NCBI RefSeq assembly: GCF_024599795.1
Contig: NZ_CP102246.1
Coordinates: forward strand, 4,588,001-4,652,000
Source of the DNA: Enterobacter cloacae complex sp. R_G8
GTDB lineage: Bacteria; Pseudomonadota; Gammaproteobacteria; Enterobacterales; Enterobacteriaceae
Direction of reading: 5' to 3'
DNA: 64,000 nucleotides
Part shown: positions 47,001 to 54,254 of the stretch, piece by piece
Position numbering within the stretch: the stretch's first letter is position 1
Layout: every line of letters begins with the position of its first letter
The notes under the pieces: generated by a model
What the model saw: the letters and a program-made list of their open reading frames with translations, nothing else
Databases searched by the model: none
What the model was told of the DNA's origin: nothing
Made by a program: the position numbers and the translations under genes

Positions 47001-48791
47001 TGTGGCATTCGTCGCAGTGCTGATTATCCCGGCGATCAGCGCCGCCAACCCCTGCGTGCTTTCTGCCGTGGCGGGTGTCATAGATGCCTGGCGGCTGCGC
47101 CACTCCACTTCGAGCATCTCCTGCTGGTACATCGCTTTTGCGCGGGTACGCTGTAACTTTCCGCTGGTAGTACGGGGTATCGCCCTGCGTCCGACGAGGA
47201 GTAACTCATCCAGCGTGATGCCGTGACGCTCCGCCACAGCGGCATGAATGCGCGGTGCCAACGTCGGCATATCAAGACTATTTTTAGTGCGTGTCATCAC
47301 CTCAAGTAGCGCAACCGGGCGTTCGGCTTCGCTGGCGAAGACACAGACCGTCGCTTCCGCCAGAACAGGGTCGGACTGGCGTATCGTCTCTTCTATATCC
47401 GTGGGATAGTGATTCTGACCATTCACTATCAGCAACTCTTTAAGCCGCCCGGTGACAAACAGATGGCTGCCCTGGAGAAACCCCATATCGCCGCTGCGCA
47501 ACCACGGATGCGGATTATCAGCCAGACGCGCCTGGAATGCTTCACGCGTGGCGGTATTATTATTCCAGTACCCAGCGGCCACACCCGGTCCACGTAACCA
47601 GATCTCGCCACTTTCCCCTTCAGCCAGCGGCTGGTGGAGCTCAGGATCCACGATGCAAACACTGGTGTCGGACAGGGCGTGCCCACAACAAACCACCCCG
47701 GCATCGTCAGCCACGCGCAGTCCCCGCCCTTTTTCCATACCGGTGACAATGAGCGTGGTTTCTGCCATGCCATAGCACGGCAGGAACGATCCAGAACGGA
47801 ATCCGGCAGGTGCAAAGTGCTCGCTGAACTGTTGCAGCGTGGCGGGACGAATGGGCTCTGCACCACAAAACGCGACATCCCAGCGCGAGAGATCTAACGC
47901 CTCAACCTGATCTCTGCTGATCTTACGTACGCACAAATCGTAGGCGAAATTTGGCCCGCCGGAGGTTGTCGCCTGGTAATCAGAAATTTGCTTAAGCCAG
48001 TTAAAAGGGTTCTTCATTAACATCATGGGTGACATCACCCGGCAGGGGAACGCCCCAAACACGGGCTGCAATAATCCGCCGATCAGCCCCATATCATGAA
48101 AATGCGGCAGCCAAATCATGCCCCGGCTTTCGCTGTGATGACCGAAAAAGTGGTGGATGGCGAGCGAGTTCGACCACAGGTTGCCATGTGTCACCATCAC
48201 CCCTTTTGGCGCGCCCGTCGACCCTGAGGTGTACTGTAAAAAGGCGAGATCGTTTTCAGTGACCGAAACCGGGTGAAATGCCCCGGAGAAATGACGCTCC
48301 AGATAATGCAGGCGATAACCGGAAGGCAGTGCGATGTTATCAGTCAGATCGAAGGTAAAAATAAGTGGGGAAAGCGGCAACGCCAGTTGGATTAACGTCT
48401 CAGCCCCTTTGGCGGTCGTAACAATAAATTCCGTTTGCGCATTGCGCAATACGCCAACGAAACGCTCCCACGCACTTCCCGACGATTTGGCGGGCATCGG
48501 GACGGGGACGGCTACCATTCCGGCATAAAGGCAGCCAAAAAAAGCGCCAATAAAATCTTCACCATCAGGGTAAAGCAATATTACCCGGTCACCACGCTGC
48601 CCGTACTGCATTAATGCATCGGCAAGCGATGCGGCACGCTGATGTAATTGCTGATAATTTTGACTGTGAATATCTCTGGCGCTGCGTACGAATTCAAATG
48701 CCGTCTGCGAAGTCTGTTGAACAGCAAGTTCGGGCAATAGCTGGTTGAAGGAATGATATCCCCTGTTAAACAACTGAAGAGACGGCATCAT
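41019..48791 (-). CDS. Hybrid PKS/NRPS megasynthase: FAAL-ACP-KS-AT-ACP-AMT-C
   Basis: The 2590-residue protein has a fatty-acyl-AMP ligase (1 to about 560; YTSGSTGAPKG near 187, WLPHFHDMGL, SGKLQRTRAK near 542), an ACP (Ser about 611), a ketosynthase (DTACSSS, Cys 824; EAHGTGTALGD; NIGHLEAAAG), an acyltransferase (GHSLGEY, Ser 1260; AFHSS favours malonyl-CoA), a second ACP (GADSL, Ser 1564), a class III aminotransferase (SYGKIVGGGLP, PLP Lys 1991) and a condensation domain (HHTVADG, 2283-2289). No KR, adenylation, PCP or thioesterase domain is seen. The order parallels the start of mycosubtilin/iturin synthases and predicts a beta-amino acyl product condensed with a free nucleophile. ATG codons at 48791 and 48788 are both possible. 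Confidence 0.93.
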   Translation of the reverse strand: MMPSLQLFNRGYHSFNQLLPELAVQQTSQTAFEFVRSARDIHSQNYQQLHQRAASLADALMQYGQRGDRVILLYPDGEDFIGAFFGCLYAGMVAVPVPMPAKSSGSAWERFVGVLRNAQTEFIVTTAKGAETLIQLALPLSPLIFTFDLTDNIALPSGYRLHYLERHFSGAFHPVSVTENDLAFLQYTSGSTGAPKGVMVTHGNLWSNSLAIHHFFGHHSESRGMIWLPHFHDMGLIGGLLQPVFGAFPCRVMSPMMLMKNPFNWLKQISDYQATTSGGPNFAYDLCVRKISRDQVEALDLSRWDVAFCGAEPIRPATLQQFSEHFAPAGFRSGSFLPCYGMAETTLIVTGMEKGRGLRVADDAGVVCCGHALSDTSVCIVDPELHQPLAEGESGEIWLRGPGVAAGYWNNNTATREAFQARLADNPHPWLRSGDMGFLQGSHLFVTGRLKELLIVNGQNHYPTDIEETIRQSDPVLAEATVCVFASEAERPVALLEVMTRTKNSLDMPTLAPRIHAAVAERHGITLDELLLVGRRAIPRTTSGKLQRTRAKAMYQQEMLEVEWRSRQASMTPATAESTQGLAALIAGIISTATNATISESQWDEAFIGFGMSSLQAVGVIGELEQHLGRELSPALIYDYPTINQLATALGQSATAQPVQTAGADSAIAVIGIGVELPGHSGVEALWTLLLQGHSTTGEIPAHRWPDSMLEGFNRKGSFFEHVDEFDAGYFGISPREAVYIDPQHRLLLETVQQALTDAGLKASSLRGSDTAVYVGISASDYALACGDNVSAYSGLGNAHSIAANRISYLYDLKGPSVALDTACSSSLVAIEGAMQSLRTGRCSLAIAGGVNLALTPHLQKVFTEAQMLAPDGRCKTFDARADGYVRGEGCGVVVLKPLTQALADGDRVYATLVASAVNQDGRSNGITAPNGPSQQAVIRRAMAEAGVDSDSIDYIEAHGTGTALGDLIEYQALETVFTDRKTSVPVQVGSIKTNIGHLEAAAGVLGVVKTSLMLYYQQYVPHLNFAQKNPHIAAISRHVDVCGGQTIPWHSASGVRYAGVSSFGFGGTNGHVILRSAPAVKKCQQPATPHTVLLISSHDEKGFYLQREAIQAGLSARQESETATWCRLVNTRYDAARYRGVAFGTDRTQLTESLAQLAANKAGKAQPQVWLFPGQGTQQIGMGAELYHHLPGYRERFDALAATIQQRYQIDITQALFARDEVWQRCARTCQLSLFACSYVLAQSVMHFGLRPAAVMGHSLGEYCAAVIAGHLSLDDGLAMVHQRACLMSALTQEGAMAVVFSGEADVRQAIAPWAGDIDIAAFNTPTLTTIAGSTAAIDACLHALSTQGGHARKIKTTSAFHSSMMDPILGAWREWLVNNVTFSSGNIPFYSNLNGKMCERTDADYWCQQIRQPVHFLQSVQNVLAQGEFTFIDLSADSSLGKFVSATDRRHRVLAAGDRRHEYKSLLMLLGTLWQQGHDIDWNRLYCATTRETLPLPAIQFCRKRYWLAGKTPAQTPSAKEDAMSHQHHLAAEIKAIIAGFLEADPATLDDSLPFLEMGADSLVLLDAINTIKDRYGVAIPVRALFEELNTLEAVIAFVVEHAQTETAAVPVSVTHTASPPSQPSGAMPVQASKPEAEHVQALIARQLELMSHQLQLLNGTPHPVPQTAATTMSVVTPPAPVVAPTAPAKASAHSSWFKKETKKVSLGSERDRHLAQLTQQFVDKTGGSKRNAQQYRAVLADNRASAGFRLSTKEMLYPLVGERSEGSRIWDVDGNEYIDFTMGFGANLLGHAPACVQQAVADQLAQGMQIGPQSALAGEVATLISELTGQPRVAFCNSGSEAVMSAVRLARAVTGKNKVALFGGSYHGVFDGILGRQQGGKTPERATPIAAGTPQSLVDDLLVLEYGSEESLALIARYAAELAVVIVEPVQSRYPDHQPREYLHTLRELTATHNIALMFDEVITGFRLATGGAQAYYGVQADIASYGKIVGGGLPIGVIAGSRRFMDSIDGGFWQYGDDSWPQAELIFFAGTFSKHPLTMAASKAVLEYIKAHPALYDDINQKTARLTRSLNTWFAVTGTPIEIVSAGSLFRFKFNGNYDILFHHLMLRGIFIWEGRNCFVSVAHSDEDIDRFITAVKESVNAMRVDGFFGLEGIRPDTPYAATDSQQRFLQLAAQDESGLLAGNIGGVIETARDVDSDIMREAWHLLSARHEALRMQFTDAGELRVSSETEVDFREENAVPATCLADFAAQPFNLATAPLARLLLIRHEGKTTLAIAAHHTVADGWSFMVMLRELLHLYDALAAGKRPELTAAVSYLQVIRAQKRVDEAALTQRLAAFPARRLTPDALTVLEPSLTYQGQRLMQRLTYPGLAGQLRKASAELRVTRFAMLNALFILTLEKTLGHGRVPVAVPDAGRDFEQSDAIVGQCVRLLPLCIDSAACASLHEMAGAIHNMIVAQRDEAALPSRCFQGPTAALPSRCFQGPTAALPLLATFNVEPHAPLAEMRQWQASLSLLPVSAVEFPLMINILEMKEGLSVELDYQLRYFTREHANALLEQFLRAITVLAEHGPDAAGALFSSSEVLAAS
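41312..41393. repeat. 36-bp tandem duplication inside the condensation domain
   Basis: Two perfect 36-bp copies (41312-41347 and 41348-41383) are followed by a 10-bp partial third copy. In frame they duplicate a 12-residue unit (SRCFQGPTAALP) at about residues 2470-2493 of the megasynthase. The reading frame is kept. Confidence 0.95.
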
Positions 48792-48831
48792 AATTCGCTC
48801 TATATTTTTAAAGATAATGAAGGTGAGAAGA

Positions 48832-49659
48832 TTATTTTCCGGCGCGGCCTGCCAGCAGGTCGTTGCAGAAGTCGTTCCAGACTTTCAGCCACAGATCGAC
48901 GTGCTGTTCCATTTCGCGATAGCGGTCTTCCGTAATTGCCTGACAGAACAGGATCCATGCATCCTCAGAGTGACCATCTTCAATGGACTCTCCCGTCTCG
49001 CTTTCCACATGAATGCTGTGATAGCCCTGTGTGACGTCAATATCCGTCGCTTTATCCACGCCTTTCGCCCACGGCGTGGCGAAGTCATGGAAGACCGTCT
49101 CTGCCACGGCCAGCAGCCCAACCAACCGGGTATAATCGCCATATGCGTTCTCAAACGTCGCGCGGCAGGCCAGTGAGCTGGACATCGGCAGCCAGGCTTT
49201 CACCTCCTGCTCAGTCATCCCCAGTTGCTGGATGGTATTAAAGAACTGTACGTAGTGCGCCAGCGCAGGCTGGCCGTTGTAATTACCTTCGTTGTCTTCA
49301 CCCGGATGGAAGCCGAGCTCATCCAGCAGGTTGATTTGCAGCAGAAAACGCGCTGCCATTTTCGCTTGTGCACCCAGCGGTGCTTCCAGTTGTTTCGCCG
49401 CGCTCAAGGCTTCAATCACAGCATCGGTGAAGACCTGTGCAAACGCGTGATAAAACTCCAGATGAAATACACGCATCTGTTGAATATCAAATTCGCCGCT
49501 GGTCATTTTTGAGAGAATGGGGTTGCGCATCAGCGGATGAGATTCAACCCTGTCGATAAGCCGGTTGGCAAATGCACGATTCTCGCGGTAAACGCGCTGA
49601 TCAACCGTCGAGACAATAGCGTCCCGGCCCAACTGGCGGGTATTCAGTAATGATGTCAT
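48832..49659 (-). CDS. Heme-oxygenase-like iron-dependent oxidase (HDO family)
   Basis: The 275-residue, all-helical protein resembles the iron-containing redox enzyme family (Haem_oxygenas_2; relatives include UndA, which decarboxylates fatty acids, and BesC). Candidate metal ligands lie in LEFYHAF, LLDELGFHPGED, AETVFHDF and ESIEDGHSED. It contains no haem-binding signature. Lying 40 nt upstream of the megasynthase, it probably oxidises a fatty-acyl or amino-acyl intermediate or supplies an unusual building block. Substrate unknown. Confidence 0.75.
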   Translation of the reverse strand: MTSLLNTRQLGRDAIVSTVDQRVYRENRAFANRLIDRVESHPLMRNPILSKMTSGEFDIQQMRVFHLEFYHAFAQVFTDAVIEALSAAKQLEAPLGAQAKMAARFLLQINLLDELGFHPGEDNEGNYNGQPALAHYVQFFNTIQQLGMTEQEVKAWLPMSSSLACRATFENAYGDYTRLVGLLAVAETVFHDFATPWAKGVDKATDIDVTQGYHSIHVESETGESIEDGHSEDAWILFCQAITEDRYREMEQHVDLWLKVWNDFCNDLLAGRAGK

Positions 49660-49684
49660 TTTAATATCTCAGATGAGTGAAAAT

Positions 49685-50095
49685 TTACAGGGCAGAGACT
49701 CTGCCAATTGCCATTACAACTAACGCATACATTCCACAACTAAACGGGATAACCTGCACATACTTAAACGGTAGATAAAAACATGATGCAATCAACAGTA
49801 CCGGAATACCCACCGAAAGTATCATCATGCAAATAACCGCGTAATATTTATAGAGATAAGGTACCGCGAGGCTATCAATACACATTCCATAGAGCATGGA
49901 TATCAAGGGCAACATAATAAACGCGATATGTGCCAACCTTAACATCCGGCGATTTAAATCAGTATAATTTTCATGGCCTTTAGGAGCGCGGAAAGGTCCC
50001 TTAAAGGCATACATTCCCATTAATCCACCCATTAATATACCGACAACAATACCACTCCAGCCAAAGGCAATCAGTATTGCACTGAGATTAGCCAC
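49685..50095 (-). CDS. Small four-helix membrane protein of the biosynthetic cluster
   Basis: I do not recognise this 136-residue protein. Hydrophobic segments lie at about 6-27, 53-71, 81-99 and 104-131. The best start is GTG at 50095, because an AGGAG Shine-Dalgarno lies 7 nt upstream; an ATG at 50122 would place that Shine-Dalgarno inside the gene. It sits between the ketosynthase and HDO genes in the same orientation, so it may help membrane localisation or export. No transporter is otherwise present in the cluster. Confidence 0.6.
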   Translation of the reverse strand: MANLSAILIAFGWSGIVVGILMGGLMGMYAFKGPFRAPKGHENYTDLNRRMLRLAHIAFIMLPLISMLYGMCIDSLAVPYLYKYYAVICMMILSVGIPVLLIASCFYLPFKYVQVIPFSCGMYALVVMAIGRVSAL

Positions 50096-50185
50096 TCTTT
50101 TTCTCCTGATTTTTGTGCACAAATATAAGGCACCTGAAGAACGTCAGGCACCCTGGTTTATTACTTGTTAGTCCGAATATGACGT

Positions 50186-52084
50186 TTAAAAATCGCTATA
50201 TTCTTTTTCCCTCGCAAACGAAATAGGCTTTTCAAAGCCGGGAATAGTGATGCCATTCATATCAATATTGATATCGTCTTCATTTATCCCCTGCTGTCCA
50301 AACAGATAAATAACGTTTAATTCGCCGTGAGAGGCAGCTTCATCGTAAGCACGGGCTTGTCGTTGCACCTGGCGGTTACGCTGCTGATAATCTGCAAAGG
50401 CCGGTTCGCCATAGCGTTTGCGCAACCATTGTTGGGTAAGCTTCGGCGAGTAAACCACCCCCGTGGCATTATTACCGCCGAAGCCTTTTGAATTAATAAA
50501 CGCAATATGCCCCTGTTCATCCTCTAATTTGCAGTCCTGAACAGGGATGTGTAAACGCGCGTTATTCACCTGCGGCGCGATGTGCGGCACGCTTTTAATG
50601 CCCGGTAAAATGCCATAGCGGAAGACACCGAGACAGCTTATCAACTGGTCCCCGCTGGCAGGCCCCAGGGAGTGCCCCAGGTAAGATTTTACCGCCGTCA
50701 CCGGCCAGTCGTGAATCGAAAAGGCTTGCGCAACACGGTCAAAAATATCCGCTTCCGAGACACAATTTTTCGGCGTGCTTGAACCATGAGCCTGGATAAA
50801 CGATCCCTTTTGCACCGTCTCCAGTCCAACCATCGACACTGCAGAGGCGACAGCTTTCGCCATAGTGATGTAATTCCCCGGCCCCGGTGAAGCAATCGAA
50901 CGCTTATAGCCATCAGCATTGATAAAGACGTTTCCCACAGAACCGTGGATCTCTGCGCCGAGCTGCATCGCCAGTTCGTCGTCCATCAACACGATATACT
51001 GGCTGGACTCGGCGATCACAAACCCACAGCTGTTGCCAAACGGACGGCTGCTGTTGCGCCAGTCGGCCGTCTCCGTCTGATCGATATGCCTGAGTTTGCT
51101 CTCTGTCGCCAGCGCGCCCATGGCATCAAAACCTTCAATCACCTCTGATGTAACCGGTGCTTCTGCGCTGCCTACCACGGCTACGCGAATGCGCCCTGCT
51201 TTTATGTCTTCGACGGCCGCATTCAGGTTATAAAGAAACGTGGCGCATGCTCCCAGCGTGGCGCTGGTGTGGCCCACGCTACCCAATACATAGGCATTGA
51301 GAAAATCGGCGCACATGCTGTTCAGGCCCAGCGGACACTGCTTGGCGCTGACGCGATGGCCCTTGAGACGCGACTGCAACATTCCGCCAAAGCCATACTC
51401 GTCGAGCTGTCCCATAATATTGCCCGAGTAGATACCCAGCTGATCCGGCGAAATTTTCGCCTGTATATCCCGCCACGGGATCCCCATAGCGTTGATCGCA
51501 TCTGACGCCCCGACAACGGCCATTTGCAACGCCCGCGGGTGAAACTGTGAATTGTAATAGTCACCCGGCCGGAATCCTTGCGGCAGCAAACCTGCGGCCT
51601 GAACTTCCGTGCGCAACAGCGTCTCAATTCTACAGTCCATATCACCCCGGACGGTAATGCGCACGCGCTGATCCGTTAATTCCTCAGCATGCCATCCCTG
51701 CGGTAAGGGTTGAGGTAATTGTCTGGAAGAAATAATAAAACTAAAACCGTTTTCGTCCGAAGCCATATTCAATTTTGCATGACTAACGATGGCATCAACA
51801 TCAAAATAATCGTCCGTGATTTTTCTGATAAGGGATCCTTCAAGCGCCTCGTTCTTTATCGTCGCGGCAGCCTGATCGGGCGTGAATCTTTTACCGGAAA
51901 TGTCACAATATCCGCCTTCATCATATTTAAGAATGCCCATCAGGATGGCAAGCGATAATAACGTCTGCTGCCGTTCCTCTTCGGATAATGACTCAATAAC
52001 CATTCGGCGAAATGCATGATGTGAAGAACTACGACCAGCCGGACCATAGCCACCAAATGCTGTTATTACGGGTAATTTCACCAT
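50186..52084 (-). CDS. Stand-alone beta-ketoacyl synthase-like protein, extended
   Basis: The 632-residue thiolase-fold protein has the ketosynthase triad: Cys 280 in LGACATFLYNLN, His near 432 in QAHGSSTPKN and His near 470 in KSYLGHSLGP. It is about 200 residues longer than FabB/FabF, with an N-terminal extension and a C-terminal tail after GFGGNNATGV. The active-site context (GACATF rather than DTACSS) differs from both FabF and modular ketosynthases. It is first in the operon, so it may make the starter acyl chain or act as a condensing/transfer enzyme. ATG 52084 follows AGGA. Confidence 0.83.
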   Translation of the reverse strand: MVKLPVITAFGGYGPAGRSSSHHAFRRMVIESLSEEERQQTLLSLAILMGILKYDEGGYCDISGKRFTPDQAAATIKNEALEGSLIRKITDDYFDVDAIVSHAKLNMASDENGFSFIISSRQLPQPLPQGWHAEELTDQRVRITVRGDMDCRIETLLRTEVQAAGLLPQGFRPGDYYNSQFHPRALQMAVVGASDAINAMGIPWRDIQAKISPDQLGIYSGNIMGQLDEYGFGGMLQSRLKGHRVSAKQCPLGLNSMCADFLNAYVLGSVGHTSATLGACATFLYNLNAAVEDIKAGRIRVAVVGSAEAPVTSEVIEGFDAMGALATESKLRHIDQTETADWRNSSRPFGNSCGFVIAESSQYIVLMDDELAMQLGAEIHGSVGNVFINADGYKRSIASPGPGNYITMAKAVASAVSMVGLETVQKGSFIQAHGSSTPKNCVSEADIFDRVAQAFSIHDWPVTAVKSYLGHSLGPASGDQLISCLGVFRYGILPGIKSVPHIAPQVNNARLHIPVQDCKLEDEQGHIAFINSKGFGGNNATGVVYSPKLTQQWLRKRYGEPAFADYQQRNRQVQRQARAYDEAASHGELNVIYLFGQQGINEDDINIDMNGITIPGFEKPISFAREKEYSDF

Positions 52085-52261
52085 AATCCATCCTGTATTG
52101 GTCGTGAATTTATTTTGTTATCAAGCTAAGACAATTTACAGATATTAGTTTACAAATCGCCAACAAAAGCTAATATGAAAAACCAGCCAAAATGCTGACT
52201 TTTTTGGCCAGGTTAAAGATGAGCTACCAAAAATAATAGTCAAAACAGGTATTAATCAAAA
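52085..52261. promoter_or_regulatory. Divergent promoter region of the biosynthetic cluster
   Basis: The 177-bp AT-rich region lies between the first operon gene and the GlxA-like regulator. It must hold promoters for both directions. No clean consensus -35/-10 pair stands out, which would fit activator dependence. Confidence 0.5.
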
Positions 52262-53305
52262 ATGACAAATACACAAATAGGATTTGTGTTATGTGAACGC
52301 ATGCTAAGTTCCGGCCTCAGTCTACCGATTGAAATGTGGAAATCAGCGGCCAGTAGCTATTTAGCTGAGCAAAAAACAAACGCCAACACAGATACGCCCC
52401 CAGCAAAGCGATCGCGTTTCAGGCTCTGTCGACCCGAAAGCATTTTGAAGGTCAATACCATCGGCATAAACAGTTTGCCGATCCGCACGCACAGTGGCTT
52501 CAGTATTACTGCCGACACCACGCTTGCCGACGACAGACACTACGATGTTATTTATATCCCGGCTCTGTGGCGCAACCCTCGCGCGGTGGTCAGACAACAG
52601 CCTGAGCTGCTGGCGTGGCTTTCTGAGCAGGCCGCACGAGGCACCCGCATCGCTGCCGTCGGAACCGGCTGTTGTTTTCTGGCGGAATCAGGGTTGCTTA
52701 ACGGGAAACCCGCCACCACCCACTGGCACTACTTCCGGCAATTCTCACGCGATTACCCCAGCGTTAAATTACAAACTAAACATTTTCTCACCCAGGCCGA
52801 AAATATTTACTGCGCCGCCAGCGTTAAGGCCTTGTCAGATCTGACAATTCATTTTATTGAAACGATATATGGAAAACGGGTAGCCACACATACTCAACGG
52901 ACATTTTTCCATGAAATTCGTAGCCAGTTTGATCGTCAGTGCTACAGCGAAGAAAACAAACCCCATCCCGATGAAAATATTGTGCAAATCCAGACCTGGA
53001 TTAAAGCCAACTGCGCCTCAGATATATCAATGCAAAATCTTGCCGATATGGCTGGCATGAGTTTGCGCAACTTTAATCGTCGTTTTAAAAACGCCACTGA
53101 CATGTCCCCTTTGCAATATTTATTAACCGCCAGAATTGAGTTAGCCATGAATATGTTGCAATCAACCAACCTGTGTATTCAGGAGATCGCCAACGCGGTT
53201 GGGTATCAGGATATTGCGCACTTTAATCGCCAGTTTAAACATAAAACCACGGTTTCACCGGGGGATTACCGTAAGACCGTTCGCGCAAAGATGTTTAGTG
53301 CATAA
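52262..53305 (+). CDS. GlxA-like AraC-family regulator of the biosynthetic cluster
   Basis: The 347-residue protein has an N-terminal DJ-1/PfpI-like domain (YDVIYIPALW; elbow GTGCCFLAESGLL with Cys near 139-140; ATTHWHYF) and a C-terminal AraC double HTH (SMQNLADMAGMSLRNFNRRF and IQEIANAVGYQDIAHFNRQF). Proteins of this architecture (FtrA/GlxA) sense small, often amine-containing molecules. Divergent placement next to the ketosynthase gene makes it the likely cluster activator. The Shine-Dalgarno is weak. Confidence 0.85.
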   Translation: MTNTQIGFVLCERMLSSGLSLPIEMWKSAASSYLAEQKTNANTDTPPAKRSRFRLCRPESILKVNTIGINSLPIRTHSGFSITADTTLADDRHYDVIYIPALWRNPRAVVRQQPELLAWLSEQAARGTRIAAVGTGCCFLAESGLLNGKPATTHWHYFRQFSRDYPSVKLQTKHFLTQAENIYCAASVKALSDLTIHFIETIYGKRVATHTQRTFFHEIRSQFDRQCYSEENKPHPDENIVQIQTWIKANCASDISMQNLADMAGMSLRNFNRRFKNATDMSPLQYLLTARIELAMNMLQSTNLCIQEIANAVGYQDIAHFNRQFKHKTTVSPGDYRKTVRAKMFSA

Positions 53306-53354
53306 TCCCGGATCATCTCTGATAATCACAAGATAGCCCCCGAGGAGAATCAGT

Positions 53355-54179
53355 GTGCAAGGCGTACCGGAACAATTTAGCGATGAGAGAGACAGCGCGC
53401 GCTTTCGCCATCTGGCGCAGTTGCCGGGTCTGGAACTTTATCACGCGCATATCGCTGACTACGCCTTTGAGCCTCACACGCATGAAGCCTTCGGCATCGG
53501 CACCATCGAAACTGGTGCCGAGCGCTTTCGCTATCGCGGTACCCAGCACCTGGCCGCTGAAAAATCCGTTGTCACCATGAACCCGGACGAGATCCACACC
53601 GGAGAATCGGCCACCGAAGGTGGCTGGCGCTACCGGATGGTTTACATCGAACCCGCTTTACTGGAAGAGGTGACTGGCCTGCGTCACTGGTGGTTTAGCG
53701 AGGTTACCCGCCACGACCCGCTGCGTTCGCAGCAAATCGGCCAGCTGATCTACGGCCTGTGGCATACCCAGGACCCGCTTGCGCAAAAAGGACTGCTGTT
53801 GGATCTGATTGAGACCTTCCAGCCGTTGGCCCATCACGCCCCAATAATTAAGGAAGGCGCGCACCGGTTCGAACGGGTACGCGAGTATCTGCACGACAAC
53901 TACATGCACGCCGTGACGCTGGACGAGTTGGCCAACGTGGTTTCTCTCAGCCCTTACCATTTTCAGCGCCAGTTTAAAGCCCATTTCCACGTTACGCCGC
54001 ACCAGATGCTGATGGCTATTCGTCTGTGGCGCGCCAAAGGCTTCCTTACGCACGGTATGCCCGCCGCCGAAGTGGCCGCCGCGACCGGGCTGACCGACCA
54101 GTCGCATTTAACCCGCGCGTTTACCCGCCGCTACGGGATTACGCCCGTCCGCTACCAGAAACAAGTTATCGGGCGCTGA
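53355..54179 (+). CDS. AraC-family transcriptional regulator
   Basis: The 274-residue protein has an N-terminal cupin-like sensor domain (EPHTHEAFGIGTIETG, VVTMNPDEIHTGE) and a C-terminal AraC HTH pair (VTLDELANVVSLSPYHFQRQ and AEVAAATGLTDQSHLTRAF). The start is GTG at 53355, seven nt after GAGGAG. It precedes ytfF, a DMT exporter, by 75 nt on the same strand, a common pairing in which the regulator controls the exporter. It is probably host backbone rather than part of the cluster. Confidence 0.87.
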   Translation: MQGVPEQFSDERDSARFRHLAQLPGLELYHAHIADYAFEPHTHEAFGIGTIETGAERFRYRGTQHLAAEKSVVTMNPDEIHTGESATEGGWRYRMVYIEPALLEEVTGLRHWWFSEVTRHDPLRSQQIGQLIYGLWHTQDPLAQKGLLLDLIETFQPLAHHAPIIKEGAHRFERVREYLHDNYMHAVTLDELANVVSLSPYHFQRQFKAHFHVTPHQMLMAIRLWRAKGFLTHGMPAAEVAAATGLTDQSHLTRAFTRRYGITPVRYQKQVIGR

Positions 54180-54254
54180 TGCGCAATCTCATACAATACG
54201 CGCGCAATCCCCCCTTCTACACTGAGTACAAAGTTAATTGATGTGGATGGAATA

